A stretch of DNA of 16,673 bases from Gammaproteobacteria bacterium (GCA_018263405.1 JAANXG010000161.1:1-16673); one strand, 5' to 3'. Positions 1-5,843 are shown, counted from the stretch's first letter. The notes: generated from the letters alone by a model not told the origin. Numbers and translations are program-made.

Positions 1-100
1 CTGATAACTGTCTTACGGCCCAGTAGCTTCCCCGTTAACCCAACGCAAACGGCGTTGAATGTCCTATTCTCAACCTTTCGATCCCAGCCCCCCGAAAGGG

Positions 101-131
101 CTGACCTTTACCCACAAGTGTGCTGGACACC
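101..131 (+). repeat. Left terminal inverted repeat of the IS50-like element
   Basis: This begins CTGACCTTTACCCACAAGT and continues inward as GTGCTGGACACC. It pairs with 1254-1284 at about 25 of 31 positions. The transposase-derived frame terminates inside it at 108-110. Confidence 0.85.
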
Positions 132-1226
132 GGGCGGCCCGGTGGCATAGCACAGGAGCCGATACATGTCAGTGAGATCATCAAGACGTTGCAAACCCCG
201 CCACAAGGTCTGGGCGCCCGGCTCGCCGTCGCCCTTACGACCCAGGAAACCACCCAGCGCCGCCACCATGCGCATGGCCTCGTACAGCGTCGGGGGTCGG
301 GGCGGCAGGGTGGGGTTGCCGGTGGCGGCATAATGCGAGTGGAGCAGGGTCTGCATGCGCGATTTTGGATGATCCAACAAACGATAAGCGGCCTTGGTCT
401 TGGCGCGGGTGCCGCACGCCTGGGGCAATTGTGCCTGAGGCTGGGCATAGACGTCGCGCGCCAGGGTCCGCAAACGCCGATTCAAACGCCGGTCGCCCAG
501 CGCCACGCCCCCGAGCTCCTGGTCCGCCCAATCGCCCGCCGCCGGCGCCGGTGGGCTCGCCCGGCCCCCCAAGCGCGCCCGCCAATCCCGGCACAAGGGA
601 TACACATACACCGCCTTGACCGGCTCTCGCCCCTCATGCCCCCGGTCCTGGCGACCCCGGCCTTGGGTGGCGCCCACGTAGCGCCAGTTGCTGGCCCGGT
701 AACAGGTGCCCCGATACCGGCTCGGGTCCACATAGGTCTCCACCAGGGCCGGGCGGATGCCATAACGGGCCTGCCAGTCCGAGGCCAAGCGGCGCAAGCA
801 CCGGCCCAGCACGTGCGAAGCCAGATGCGGCACTTGAACGTGGGGCAGCAACACAAAACGCGTGTTGGCCACCACCTGCTGCAAGTGAGCCTGGCGGCTG
901 GTGTCGTCCCAGCCAATAAACCGATCCCGGGCCGCCACCCGCCAGGCCGGGGCACTGAACCCCAGCGCCCCCAGCCAACCGTGCTCGGCACTGGCCACCA
1001 GATAGCGAATCTGTGCCCCGCACAACGCCCCCGAGGCCAGCGGGTGATACCGCTCGATCAATCCGCGCCAGATGCGATTGTGCCCCCGATCGCCCTGCGC
1101 CACCGGGATCAACTCTATCGGGCCGAGCGCCTTCAACTCCCGCCGACTGAGCCCCGGCTCATCGACCCTCGTCGCCTCGATCCGCGCCAGTGTCGCCGGC
1201 GTGAACTGTTGACCGCACACGTCCAT
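108..1226 (-). CDS. DruA-like (DUF4338) / Tn5-like transposase fusion, catalytic core deleted
   Basis: This is a 372-residue open frame starting at an ATG just inside the right end of the element. Residues 35-210 read as the DUF4338 domain shared with DruA of the Druantia defence system: GPIELIPV, NRIWRGLIERYHPL, GALCGAQIRYLV, and VETYVDPSRYRGTCYRASNW ahead of VGATQGRGR. Residues 233-302 read as the N-terminal DNA-binding domain of Tn5-type transposases (DQELGGVALGDRRLNRRL, TKAAYRLLDHP, LLHSHYAAT). Residues 308-355 jump straight to the C-terminal end of that family (LYEAMRMVAALGGFLGRKGD, TLWRGLQRLDDL). The DDE ribonuclease H-like core between them, normally about 300 residues, is missing in frame, with the join near base 320. 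Part of the N-terminus between SRREL (residue 31) and LGPIELIPV also seems lost. The product cannot catalyse transposition. It could still bind ends or multimerise, as an inhibitor would, or it may simply be a pseudogene. Confidence 0.8.
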   Translation of the reverse strand: MDVCGQQFTPATLARIEATRVDEPGLSRRELKALGPIELIPVAQGDRGHNRIWRGLIERYHPLASGALCGAQIRYLVASAEHGWLGALGFSAPAWRVAARDRFIGWDDTSRQAHLQQVVANTRFVLLPHVQVPHLASHVLGRCLRRLASDWQARYGIRPALVETYVDPSRYRGTCYRASNWRYVGATQGRGRQDRGHEGREPVKAVYVYPLCRDWRARLGGRASPPAPAAGDWADQELGGVALGDRRLNRRLRTLARDVYAQPQAQLPQACGTRAKTKAAYRLLDHPKSRMQTLLHSHYAATGNPTLPPRPPTLYEAMRMVAALGGFLGRKGDGEPGAQTLWRGLQRLDDLTDMYRLLCYATGPPGVQHTCG

Positions 1227-1253
1227 GGCCCAAGACTACCCGGATCTTGCTCT

Positions 1254-1284
1254 GGTGTTCAGCGCAGTTGTGGGACATGGTCAG
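1254..1284 (-). repeat. Right terminal inverted repeat of the IS50-like element
   Basis: Read on the minus strand this is CTGACCATGTCCCACAACT followed by GCGCTGAACACC, the partner of 101-131. It lies 27 bases upstream of the ATG of the element's only gene. Confidence 0.85.
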
Positions 1285-1315
1285 CCCCTCGGGAGAGGGC
1301 CAGGGTGAGGGTCAG
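1285..1315 (+). repeat. Extragenic CCCTC/GAGGG palindromic repeat
   Basis: The hairpin CCCTC (1286-1290), GGGA loop, GAGGG (1295-1299) is followed by CCAGGGTGAGGGTCA. It belongs to the same family as the copies at 4445-4470 and 4554-4593, which share the pattern GGGAGAGGGNCAGGGTGAGGG. It touches the right end of the IS50-like element, so the element may have inserted in or next to such a repeat. Repeats of this kind are common between genes in gammaproteobacteria. Confidence 0.6.
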
Positions 1316-1393
1316 TGATAGAGCCGCGCCCTACCTCCTCTGTCCCTGGAGCGCGCGGAGATGGTGATCGAGGTCATTACACGCGATAAGTCA

Positions 1394-1430
1394 TTGCATC
1401 TATACAAAAATACCCCATACTTGGGTTATT
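1394..1430 (+). promoter_or_regulatory. Candidate abiE promoter and operator
   Basis: This is an AT-rich stretch in otherwise GC-rich sequence. TTGCAT at 1394-1399 is followed after 17 bases by CATACT (1417-1422), a weak -35/-10 pair. An imperfect dyad at 1409-1430 (AATACCC, then GGGTTATT) covers the -10. AbiEi antitoxins are known to repress their own promoter by binding inverted repeats, so this dyad is a candidate operator. It lies upstream of the ATG at 1454 but inside the coding region if the ATG at 1361 were used. Confidence 0.35.
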
Positions 1431-1453
1431 ACTGTCCAGTTACAAAAGGGGCG

Positions 1454-1996
1454 ATGCTTCTGACCACGGCCAGCCGCCGGCTCCGGGAATGGGATGTCCA
1501 GGGACGCTGGGTATTCACCCGGCGGGACTTGGCGCGCCTGTTTCCCGAGGATAGCCCCCGGGCGCTGAACAAGGGCATTGCGCGGCTGGTGGCCAGGGGG
1601 TTGCTGGAGCGGGCCTGCCGGGGTGTCTATATTAATCCCCTCGCCCGGCACAAGGACAGCTACCTGCTGGAGCGTGTGGCCATAGCCATGCGGCGAGGCG
1701 AATACAACTACCTGAGCCTGGAGTCGGCGCTGTCCGAGCACGGCGCCATCTCCCAGATTCCGCTGGATCGGCTGACGGTGATGACGACGGGGCGCAAGGG
1801 GGAATACCGTACCCCGTATGGCGTGATCGAGCTCACCCACACGGCCCGCCCGGCGCAGGACATTCTCGCCAATACGGTGGTGGTACCTGAACGACCCTTA
1901 CGGGTGGCCACACCGGAAACGGCCTGGAGGGACCTCAAGCGCGTGGGGCGCAATCTGGCACTGGTGGACCGGGAGGCGCTGCGCGATGAAGGCTGA
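1454..1996 (+). CDS. abiEi: Type IV toxin-antitoxin antitoxin / transcriptional regulator AbiEi
   Basis: From the ATG at 1454 the product is 180 residues, close to the usual AbiEi size. Residues 1-62 form a winged-helix-like N-terminus (LLTTASRRLREWDVQGRW, FTRRDLARLF, IARLVARGLLERACRGVYIN) of the AbiEi antitoxin N-terminal type. The rest (YNYLSLESALSEHGAISQIP, VMTTGRKGEY, TPYGVIELTHT, PERPLRVATPETAWRDLKR) matches the AbiEi C-terminal pattern. The frame stays open up to an ATG at 1361, but the extra residues come from AT-rich, promoter-like DNA and the 1361 ATG has GGAG directly against it, so I prefer 1454. Its stop overlaps the abiEii start by 11 bases, as expected for a translationally coupled toxin-antitoxin operon. 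By family, it antagonises the toxin without binding it directly and represses the operon. Confidence 0.85.
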   Translation: MLLTTASRRLREWDVQGRWVFTRRDLARLFPEDSPRALNKGIARLVARGLLERACRGVYINPLARHKDSYLLERVAIAMRRGEYNYLSLESALSEHGAISQIPLDRLTVMTTGRKGEYRTPYGVIELTHTARPAQDILANTVVVPERPLRVATPETAWRDLKRVGRNLALVDREALRDEG

Positions 1997-2894
1997 CTTT
2001 CATGGGCTCGTGGAGCGGGCCATGGAGGAAGGAGGTTACCGCCTGATGCGCCCGGTAATCGAAAAAGAGCTTTTGCATTACGACGTGCTTTTCGCTCTGG
2101 ATCAGGGTGGCTTCCTTGACCGGCTGACCTTTCAGGGCGGGACGGCCCTGCGCCTGTGCTACGACGCGCCCCGTTTCAGCGAGGACCTGGATTTCGTCGG
2201 CGGCCGCCATTTCTCCGCCGGCGACCTCTCGGGCATGGCCGATTGCATTTACGGCTTCGTTTCCCGCCGCTACGGACTCGAAGTGAAGGTAAAAGCGCCC
2301 AAACCGGATCCGGGGCGAGCGTTGGAGGGAGTCGAGGTGAATCGGTGGCGGATTAACGTGATCACCGCACCCGCCAGGCCCGACCTGCCGCAGCAGAAAA
2401 TCCGGATCGAGGTTGTGAATATCCCGGCCTACACGGGCGAGCCCATGGCCTTGCGCCGGAACTATGCCGCCTTGCCCGACGGTTATGCGGATATGCTGAT
2501 CAGCACGGAGACGCTGAGCGAGATCATGGCGGACAAGCTGGTTGCCCTGATTGCGACCAAAAGCCACGTGCGGTATCGGGATATCTGGGATCTCCGCTGG
2601 CTCAGCCAGCAGGGCGCCAACCCAGAGGGGAAGCTGCTCTGCCATAAGCTGGAGGACTACCGCGTTAATGACTACCCCGGCAGACTGGAACACTTCCGCC
2701 GGCACCTTCCCGATATTGTTCACGACAAGGCTTTCCGGGACAGCATGGTCCGGTTTCTGCCAACGGATGTGGTGGACAGGACCTTCGACCGCACCGGTTT
2801 CCTGCCGTTCCTGGAGCGGGAAACCGACCGCCTCCTGACGCAAGCCGCGCAGTTGCTTGCAGGTGATCACGGGGACGAGCCGTTCCAGATCTAA
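1986..2894 (+). CDS. abiEii: Type IV toxin AbiEii (nucleotidyltransferase)
   Basis: This 302-residue protein belongs to the AbiEii/AbiGii nucleotidyltransferase toxin family (PF08843). Motif I is complete: FQGGTALRL at residues 49-57, followed by SEDLDF at 65-70 with acidic residues D67 and D69. KIRIEV at 138-143 corresponds to the next conserved strand. ETLSEIMADKLVALIATK (175-192) and RYRDIWDLRWL (196-206) correspond to the downstream E/K and R-D/WDL motifs. AbiEii-type toxins transfer nucleotides, with tRNA 3' ends as a demonstrated target for related MenT enzymes; exposure when AbiEi is limiting blocks growth and gives phage abortive infection. The gene overlaps abiEi by 11 bases. All key motifs appear intact, so the toxin is probably functional. 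Confidence 0.93.
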   Translation: MKADFHGLVERAMEEGGYRLMRPVIEKELLHYDVLFALDQGGFLDRLTFQGGTALRLCYDAPRFSEDLDFVGGRHFSAGDLSGMADCIYGFVSRRYGLEVKVKAPKPDPGRALEGVEVNRWRINVITAPARPDLPQQKIRIEVVNIPAYTGEPMALRRNYAALPDGYADMLISTETLSEIMADKLVALIATKSHVRYRDIWDLRWLSQQGANPEGKLLCHKLEDYRVNDYPGRLEHFRRHLPDIVHDKAFRDSMVRFLPTDVVDRTFDRTGFLPFLERETDRLLTQAAQLLAGDHGDEPFQI

Positions 2895-2960
2895 CCCAAC
2901 TTGCGCAGAATCGGCCCTGACACCACGTAAAATCAACGACTTAGGGGAAAAGTCGGTAAT

Positions 2961-3064
2961 TTCTCAAAAAGTCCGTGCAATGTCGGCGATCATGTGGGGG
3001 TAGGGTTGTCTTTCAGGGACGCTAAAGACAACCCTACCCCCACATTCTTGCACGGGGTTATTGA
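2961..3064 (+). repeat. Palindromic MITE/REP-like dispersed repeat, copy 1
   Basis: The left arm starts TTCTCAAAAAGTCCGTGCAA and ends TGTGGGGGTAGGGTTGTCTT. The right arm mirrors it from AAAGACAACCCTACCCCCAC to TTGCACGGGGTTATTGA. The inner 21 bases of the two arms are perfectly complementary; the outer parts pair less well around an asymmetric bulge (12 bases left, 3 right). The loop is only about 10 bases (CAGGGACGCT). Copy 2 at 8902-9032 has the same arms in the same orientation. The GTAG-plus-palindrome layout resembles REP elements mobilised by RAYT transposases, but no RAYT gene is in the window. The right tip is TTGAAAT rather than TTGAGAA, so this end has diverged. Confidence 0.85.
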
Positions 3065-3378
3065 AATGGAATGGTCCGCCTCGCTCTCTGAATCGGCGTC
3101 GTAATGCGCCAGAATGGAGATTTCAATCCAATCCACTCAAGCCCCATCCCGCGCCATAGCGCCAGCGCCAAATACACGTCGCCGAATTGCCGGGCACGTT
3201 CAACACGCACCCCCTTCAATCGGACCGAAACCGTCTGAGGCTGTGAGCCGTCGTTGAACAGCGCCGCCTGGTCCGGCTCACCAATCAGACTGCGCGCCAG
3301 CGCGCGCTTGCACTCGACCGTGCTCATCGAGCTCACCGAGCTGCGCACTCACGAGATCCATGAGCTTCTCGACGAGTG
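3065..3378 (-). pseudogene. Transposase N-terminal fragment (IS1634-like), frameshifted
   Basis: On the minus strand, VRLKGVRVERARQFGDVYLA and LALWRGMGLEW resemble the N-terminal part of IS1634-type transposases, where a V-R-x-R-x-F/Y-G-D-V-Y-L-A-L-x-L-W-R-x-L-G-L motif precedes the DDE core. Upstream, one frame reads LVEKLMDLVSAQLGELDEHG (about 3318-3377) and the next reads ALARSLIGEPDQAALFND. They join if one base is removed in the GC run near 3300-3312, so the reading frame is broken. Recognisable similarity stops near 3120, and the repeat copy at 2961-3064 lies just beyond. No start, catalytic core or IS ends are visible. The family assignment is from memory of the motif, so moderate confidence only. 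Confidence 0.5.
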
Positions 3379-4392
3379 TCAATCAGAGACGTTGTAGTAG
3401 TCCATGTACCATTCCACGAATCGAGCGACGCCCTCCCCCACTGTCACCGACGGCCGGTAGCCGAGGTCGGTTTCCAGGGCGGTGACGTCGGCAGCCGTGG
3501 CGGGCACGTCGCCGTCCTGCATGGGGAGGAGATCGAGGTTGGCCTGCTTCCCCAGGCACTGCTCGAGGACTTTGATGTAGTGCATCAATTGCACCGGGCG
3601 GTTGTTGCCGATGTTGTAGACACGGTAAGGGGCGGCGCTGGTAGCCGGGTCGGGATTGGCGCCCCGCCATTCGGGATTCGGTTCGGCGGGCCGGTCGAGC
3701 ACCCGCACCATGCCTTCGACGATGTCGTCGATGTAGGTGAAGTCGCGGATCATCTCGCCGCGGTTGTAGACCGGGATAGGTTCCCCGCTGAGTATCCCCT
3801 GGGTGAACTTGAACAGGGCCATATCGGGCCGACCCCAGGGGCCGTAGACGGTGAAAAAGCGCAGGCCCGTGACCGGGAGGCCATAGAGGTGGGCATAAGT
3901 GTGCGCCATGAGCTCGTTGGCTTTCTTGGTCGCGGCGTACAGCGAGATGGGATGGTCGACGTTGTCGCGCTCGGAAAAAGGCAACTTGCTGTTGGCACCG
4001 TACACGGAACTGGACGAAGCGAACGCCAGGTGTGCGACGCCGGTGTGCCGGCAGCCTTCGAGGATGTTGCCGAAGCCCACCAGGTTGCTGTCGATGTAGA
4101 CATCCGGGCGCTCGAGGGAGTAGCGCACGCCGGCCTGGGCGGCGAGGTGCATGACGCGCTCGAAGCGGTGCCGGGCGAACAGCTCGGCGACCGCCTGGCG
4201 GTCGGCGATGTCGAGCTTTTCGAAGTGGAAGCCCGGCTGGCTTTCCAGGCGCGCCAGGCGGGCTTGTTTCAGGGAGACGTCGTAGTAGTCGTTGAGGTTG
4301 TCGACGCCCACGACCTCCTCGCCCCGCTCCAGCAGGCGGCGGGAGAAGGCGGCTCCGATGAAGCCGGCGGCGCCGGTGACTAGTGTGGGCAT
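3379..4392 (-). CDS. UDP-glucuronate 4-epimerase-type NAD-dependent epimerase
   Basis: This is a 337-residue extended short-chain dehydrogenase. TGAAGFIG at residues 6-13 is the NAD-binding glycine motif; D31 after strand 2 fits NAD preference. SSSSVYG (126-132) and YAATK with Y152 and K156 supply the catalytic Ser-Tyr-Lys triad. VDNLNDYYDVSLKQARL, TVYGPWGRPDMALFKF (181-196) and RDFTYIDDIVEG (216-227) are typical of UDP-glucuronate 4-epimerases (CapI/LpsL type), which make UDP-galacturonate for capsule or LPS. Length matches the family. GalE-like or other UDP-sugar epimerase activity is possible. No clear Shine-Dalgarno sequence precedes the ATG (ATTAAATT ATG). The stop codon directly abuts the transposase fragment downstream. 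No other polysaccharide gene is nearby. Confidence 0.92.
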   Translation of the reverse strand: MPTLVTGAAGFIGAAFSRRLLERGEEVVGVDNLNDYYDVSLKQARLARLESQPGFHFEKLDIADRQAVAELFARHRFERVMHLAAQAGVRYSLERPDVYIDSNLVGFGNILEGCRHTGVAHLAFASSSSVYGANSKLPFSERDNVDHPISLYAATKKANELMAHTYAHLYGLPVTGLRFFTVYGPWGRPDMALFKFTQGILSGEPIPVYNRGEMIRDFTYIDDIVEGMVRVLDRPAEPNPEWRGANPDPATSAAPYRVYNIGNNRPVQLMHYIKVLEQCLGKQANLDLLPMQDGDVPATAADVTALETDLGYRPSVTVGEGVARFVEWYMDYYNVSD

Positions 4393-4440
4393 AATTTAAT
4401 GGTAGCGGGCATTCATCGACCATGCCCCACGCATATTCCC

Positions 4441-4593
4441 TACTCCTCCGGGAGAGGGATCAGAATGGGGCGAATGGAGACGTCTGGGTTGGTGATTTCC
4501 CAATTCCGTCCGGGAGCGGGTACCAAACAGACTGAGCCAGGGCTCGTTATCTCTACCCTCATCCTGTCCTTCTCCCGGGGGGAGAAGAGACCC
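4441..4593. repeat. Inverted pair of extragenic palindromic repeats
   Basis: Two members of the GGGAGAGGGNCAGGGTGAGGG family face each other. The left one (4445-4470, CCTCCGGGAGAGGGATCAGA) points right. The right one (4554-4593, CCCTCATCCTGTCCTTCTCC on the plus strand) points left. The right copy has a perfect 8-base stem, CTTCTCCC (4569-4576) and GGGAGAAG (4580-4587), with a GGG loop. About 85 bases lie between them and encode nothing recognisable. The layout resembles a REPIN. The hairpin could also act on transcript ends of the minus-strand dsbD/tlpA remnant. Confidence 0.6.
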
Positions 4594-4615
4594 TTCGTTT
4601 GAACGATAGAACACT

Positions 4616-4796
4616 TCAGTCCGCCGGGCCGAGGTGCTCGATGTTGACTTTGGCGCGGGCCTGCTTGCCGACGATGTCGAGGAGGATCATGACGCGCCAG
4701 TAGTGCGTTGAGCCGCGCTTCATCAAAGAGGCCCAGGTGCCGATCCAGTATCTCCCCGCTGGGCGAGAGCAATATACTGTGCGGCACAACGCCCAC
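4616..4796 (-). pseudogene. Thioredoxin-like (TlpA/ResA-type) C-terminal fragment
   Basis: Reading from 4796 on the minus strand, VVPHSILLSPSGEILDRHLG then LFDEARLNALLAR resembles the end of a TlpA-type thioredoxin: a cis-proline-like V-P, strand, S-G-E/Q-I, then a final helix. The N-terminal half with the CxxC active site is absent, because a GTG at 4796 begins only three bases after the dsbD-fragment stop. After about 4675 the frame turns into arginine- and proline-rich sequence that looks non-coding. In many gammaproteobacteria a TlpA-like gene follows dsbD, which supports the reading. A frameshifted alternative (4616-4723) is discussed under rejected items. Confidence 0.5.
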
Positions 4797-4798
4797 CC

Positions 4799-5561
4799 CT
4801 ACCCATGACGCAGTGGTTCGATGTGACGCAGGAATTCTTCGCTGTTCGTGTAACCGTAGCGGCGCAGCGAGGGAATCTCATCGCCCTGCTCGTTAAAGAA
4901 AAGCATGGCCGGCGGACCGAAAACACCATGTACCCGTTTAATCGCTCGGGGACCGGGATCGCCCGGATCGGTGAAGGAACTCCGATTGGTTTGAACCGCC
5001 GTCCACTAGCGCCTTGAGAGAATCAAGGGTGCTGGATGCGATTGACGATTGGGGCGACGAGGACGGTTGGACGGCGGATTGCAGAGCGGGCAGTCGAAGC
5101 GTAACGGACTTCATCACGGGCGGGTAACACACGCCTACCGGTTCATTGCATCCCTGGCCCGCAGCCTCGATGACAAATCGATCGGCATCCGCGGATGCGG
5201 AATCGACCGGGACCGTGAACGTGACGTCCGAATCATAGACTTCCATTTCACCGAAAAACTCGTCCTGTTTTTTTTTGCCGGCGGGAAACCGCGGTTCACC
5301 CAGTGTGACGTCGCCGCCCACGGCACGCACGAAAAACCTTTGCCGGTACATATAGTGGTGTTTCGCGATGCGCCAAGTGATCTCCAGCGACTCGGAGGAG
5401 ATCATCCGCGCCTCGACTTGAAACGCCTGCCCGGGTTCGAGCAGATCCTGGGCGCGCGCGGGGCCCCAGGATAATACCAGCATTCCCAATACCATCATGG
5501 TCGTGCACAGCGACTCCCGCCGTCGTGCAAACTCCAAAACGTACCAATACATTCGAATCAA
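4799..5561 (-). pseudogene. dsbD: dsbD remnant: thiol:disulfide interchange protein without membrane domain
   Basis: The 5' part (5561-4938) encodes a hydrophobic leader (MMVLGMLVLSWGPARAQ) and then the periplasmic DsbD alpha domain: LEITWRIAKHHYMYRQRF, GEPRFPAGKKKQDEFFGEME, and GCNEPVGVCYPP with both redox cysteines. After a serine-rich linker the frame ends at TAA near 4938. In the next frame (5005-4799), AIKRVHGVFGPPAMLFFNEQ, GDEIPSLRRYGYTNSEEFLR and HIEPLRHG-stop are the tail of the DsbD gamma (thioredoxin) domain. The roughly 300-residue transmembrane beta domain and the gamma CxxC are missing, and the remaining ends are out of frame. The protein cannot relay electrons across the membrane. 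The soluble alpha domain could still be made and exported. The position beside fxsA-groESL agrees with the ancestral dsbD location in E. coli and relatives. Confidence 0.85.
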
Positions 5562-5843
5562 CGATCGAACCCCGTTAGCATGAAACCTCGGCCACGCGTA
5601 TATTCTAATTCACCCGACACCGCCGGGCTGGACCAATTCCGCCCCCTGTATGACGATCCTGCTGCGCCAAAGTTTCATGTATGACTGATTCCACCCTCCA
5701 ATCATGAACCCCGGTAGAGGACCACGTATAGTCCAAGGGACTTGAAATCATCGACCGGGGAAGCCATCGGTTAACAAAATGAACAGATATCATCTCCCGG
5801 GAAACCGAAACCCTTTGGAACGAGCTCAGTACTCCAACAAGCT

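Larger units (their letters stand above)
101..1284 (-). mobile_element. IS50/Tn5-like (IS4 family) insertion sequence, internally deleted
   Basis: The element is bounded by inverted repeats of about 31 bases. The outer 19 bases on the left, CTGACCTTTACCCACAAGT, match the IS50 outer end as I remember it (CTGACTCTTATACACAAGT) at 15 of 19 positions. The right end read on the minus strand, CTGACCATGTCCCACAACT, matches the left end at 15 of 19, and at about 25 of 31 over the longer repeat. One minus-strand open frame fills the element and its TAA stop lies inside the left repeat. At 1184 bases the element is much shorter than an IS whose transposase carries an extra N-terminal DUF4338 domain, because the catalytic core is absent. 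No 9-base target duplication is visible (CCGAAAGGG left, CCCCTCGGG right), so the insertion is old or its flanks were rearranged. Confidence 0.85.

Noticed and set aside
41..57. A perfect 6-base hairpin CAACGC/GCGTTG left of the IS50-like element.
   Set aside because: It is short, lacks a T-run and has no adjacent gene inside the window to serve. Nothing else could be identified in bases 1-100.
92..1293. A 9-base target duplication around the IS50-like element.
   Set aside because: CCGAAAGGG and CCCCTCGGG agree at only 5 of 9 positions, and the agreement is just C and G runs.
120..1367. A 415-codon open frame on the plus strand across the IS50-like element.
   Set aside because: It is antisense to the recognisable DUF4338/Tn5 frame, is rich in R, P, G and H as expected for a shadow in GC-rich DNA, and has no family motif.
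2895..2960. Possible IS end downstream of abiEii (TTGCGCAGAATCGG region).
   Set aside because: It has a vague resemblance to some IS termini, but no matching inverted repeat was found in the window.
4616..4723. A 35-codon minus-strand frame beginning MKRGSTHYWRVMILLDIVGK that looks protein-like and ends at TGA.
   Set aside because: It overlaps the TlpA-like fragment out of frame, has no convincing ribosome-binding site, and I recognise no family. It could be the frameshifted end of the original gene, so it is mentioned rather than annotated.
5562..5843. Possible small RNA or tRNA in the gap between the dsbD remnant and fxsA.
   Set aside because: No cloverleaf, strong promoter or terminator-like hairpin was seen; the short open frames there have no motif.
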